From Bacteroidales bacterium UBA1628 (lineage in GTDB: Bacteria > Bacteroidota > Bacteroidia > Bacteroidales > UBA932): 5,729 nt of DNA. The notes under the pieces were generated by a model that searched no databases, had not been told where the DNA came from, and saw only the letters and a program-made list of their open reading frames with translations. The DNA lies in assembly GCA_002321335.1 (NCBI GenBank), contig DCMG01000063.1:1-5729 (forward strand). The letters are read 5' to 3'. A program made the translations under genes and the position numbers. This document shows, piece by piece, positions 5,704-5,729 of the stretch (within the stretch, counting starts at the first letter, position 1; each line of letters opens with the position of its first letter).

Positions 5704-5729
5704 CGCCGTCAAACAAAAAGAGCGTAAGA

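Overview
This window looks like ordinary chromosomal housekeeping sequence from a member of the Bacteroidota, most likely the order Bacteroidales. The reasons are: promoter boxes of the Bacteroidota type (TTTG, then TAnnTTTG); start codons without clear Shine-Dalgarno sequences; a DUF4271 membrane protein next to a Bacteroidota-style uroporphyrinogen-III synthase, rnpA and yidD; and a very large DUF2723 membrane protein. By eye the base composition is near 50 percent G+C, higher than is usual for Bacteroides itself. I cannot name a genus. No mobile element, CRISPR array, tRNA, rRNA or phage signature is visible.

Layout. The left 2.4 kb is one tightly packed minus-strand gene run. In transcription order it reads: SUI1/YciH-type translation factor (2437-2090), DUF4271 six-helix membrane protein (2082-1450), HemD-like protein (1417-674), rnpA (669-295) and yidD (305-45). 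Gaps are 7, 32 and 4 bases, and rnpA and yidD overlap by 11 bases, so these are probably co-transcribed and partly translationally coupled. Positions 1-44, beyond yidD, hold no gene and no convincing terminator. The intergenic region 2438-2534 is a divergent promoter: each strand has a perfect TATCTTTG box, and the two boxes form an inverted repeat, so the two polymerase sites overlap. To the right, one gene of 1028 codons (2535-5621, plus strand) encodes a DUF2723 protein of the TMEM260-like GT-C family, a candidate protein O-mannosyltransferase. After it, 5622-5729 holds overlapping inverted repeats without a U-tract, then a -7 box and an A-rich leader that probably belongs to a gene starting just outside the window.

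How the genes fit together. The minus-strand run joins translation and RNA maturation (SUI1-like factor, RNase P protein) with membrane-protein insertion (YidD), a tetrapyrrole-type enzyme (HemD) and an uncharacterised membrane protein (DUF4271). The DUF2723 gene is transcribed away from it and probably acts in the cell envelope. The points I find most worth following are the DUF2723 protein as a bacterial relative of the eukaryotic O-mannosyltransferase TMEM260, the face-to-face promoters, and the strong preference for TAG stop codons (five of six genes). I see no clear sign of an unprecedented multi-gene system here.
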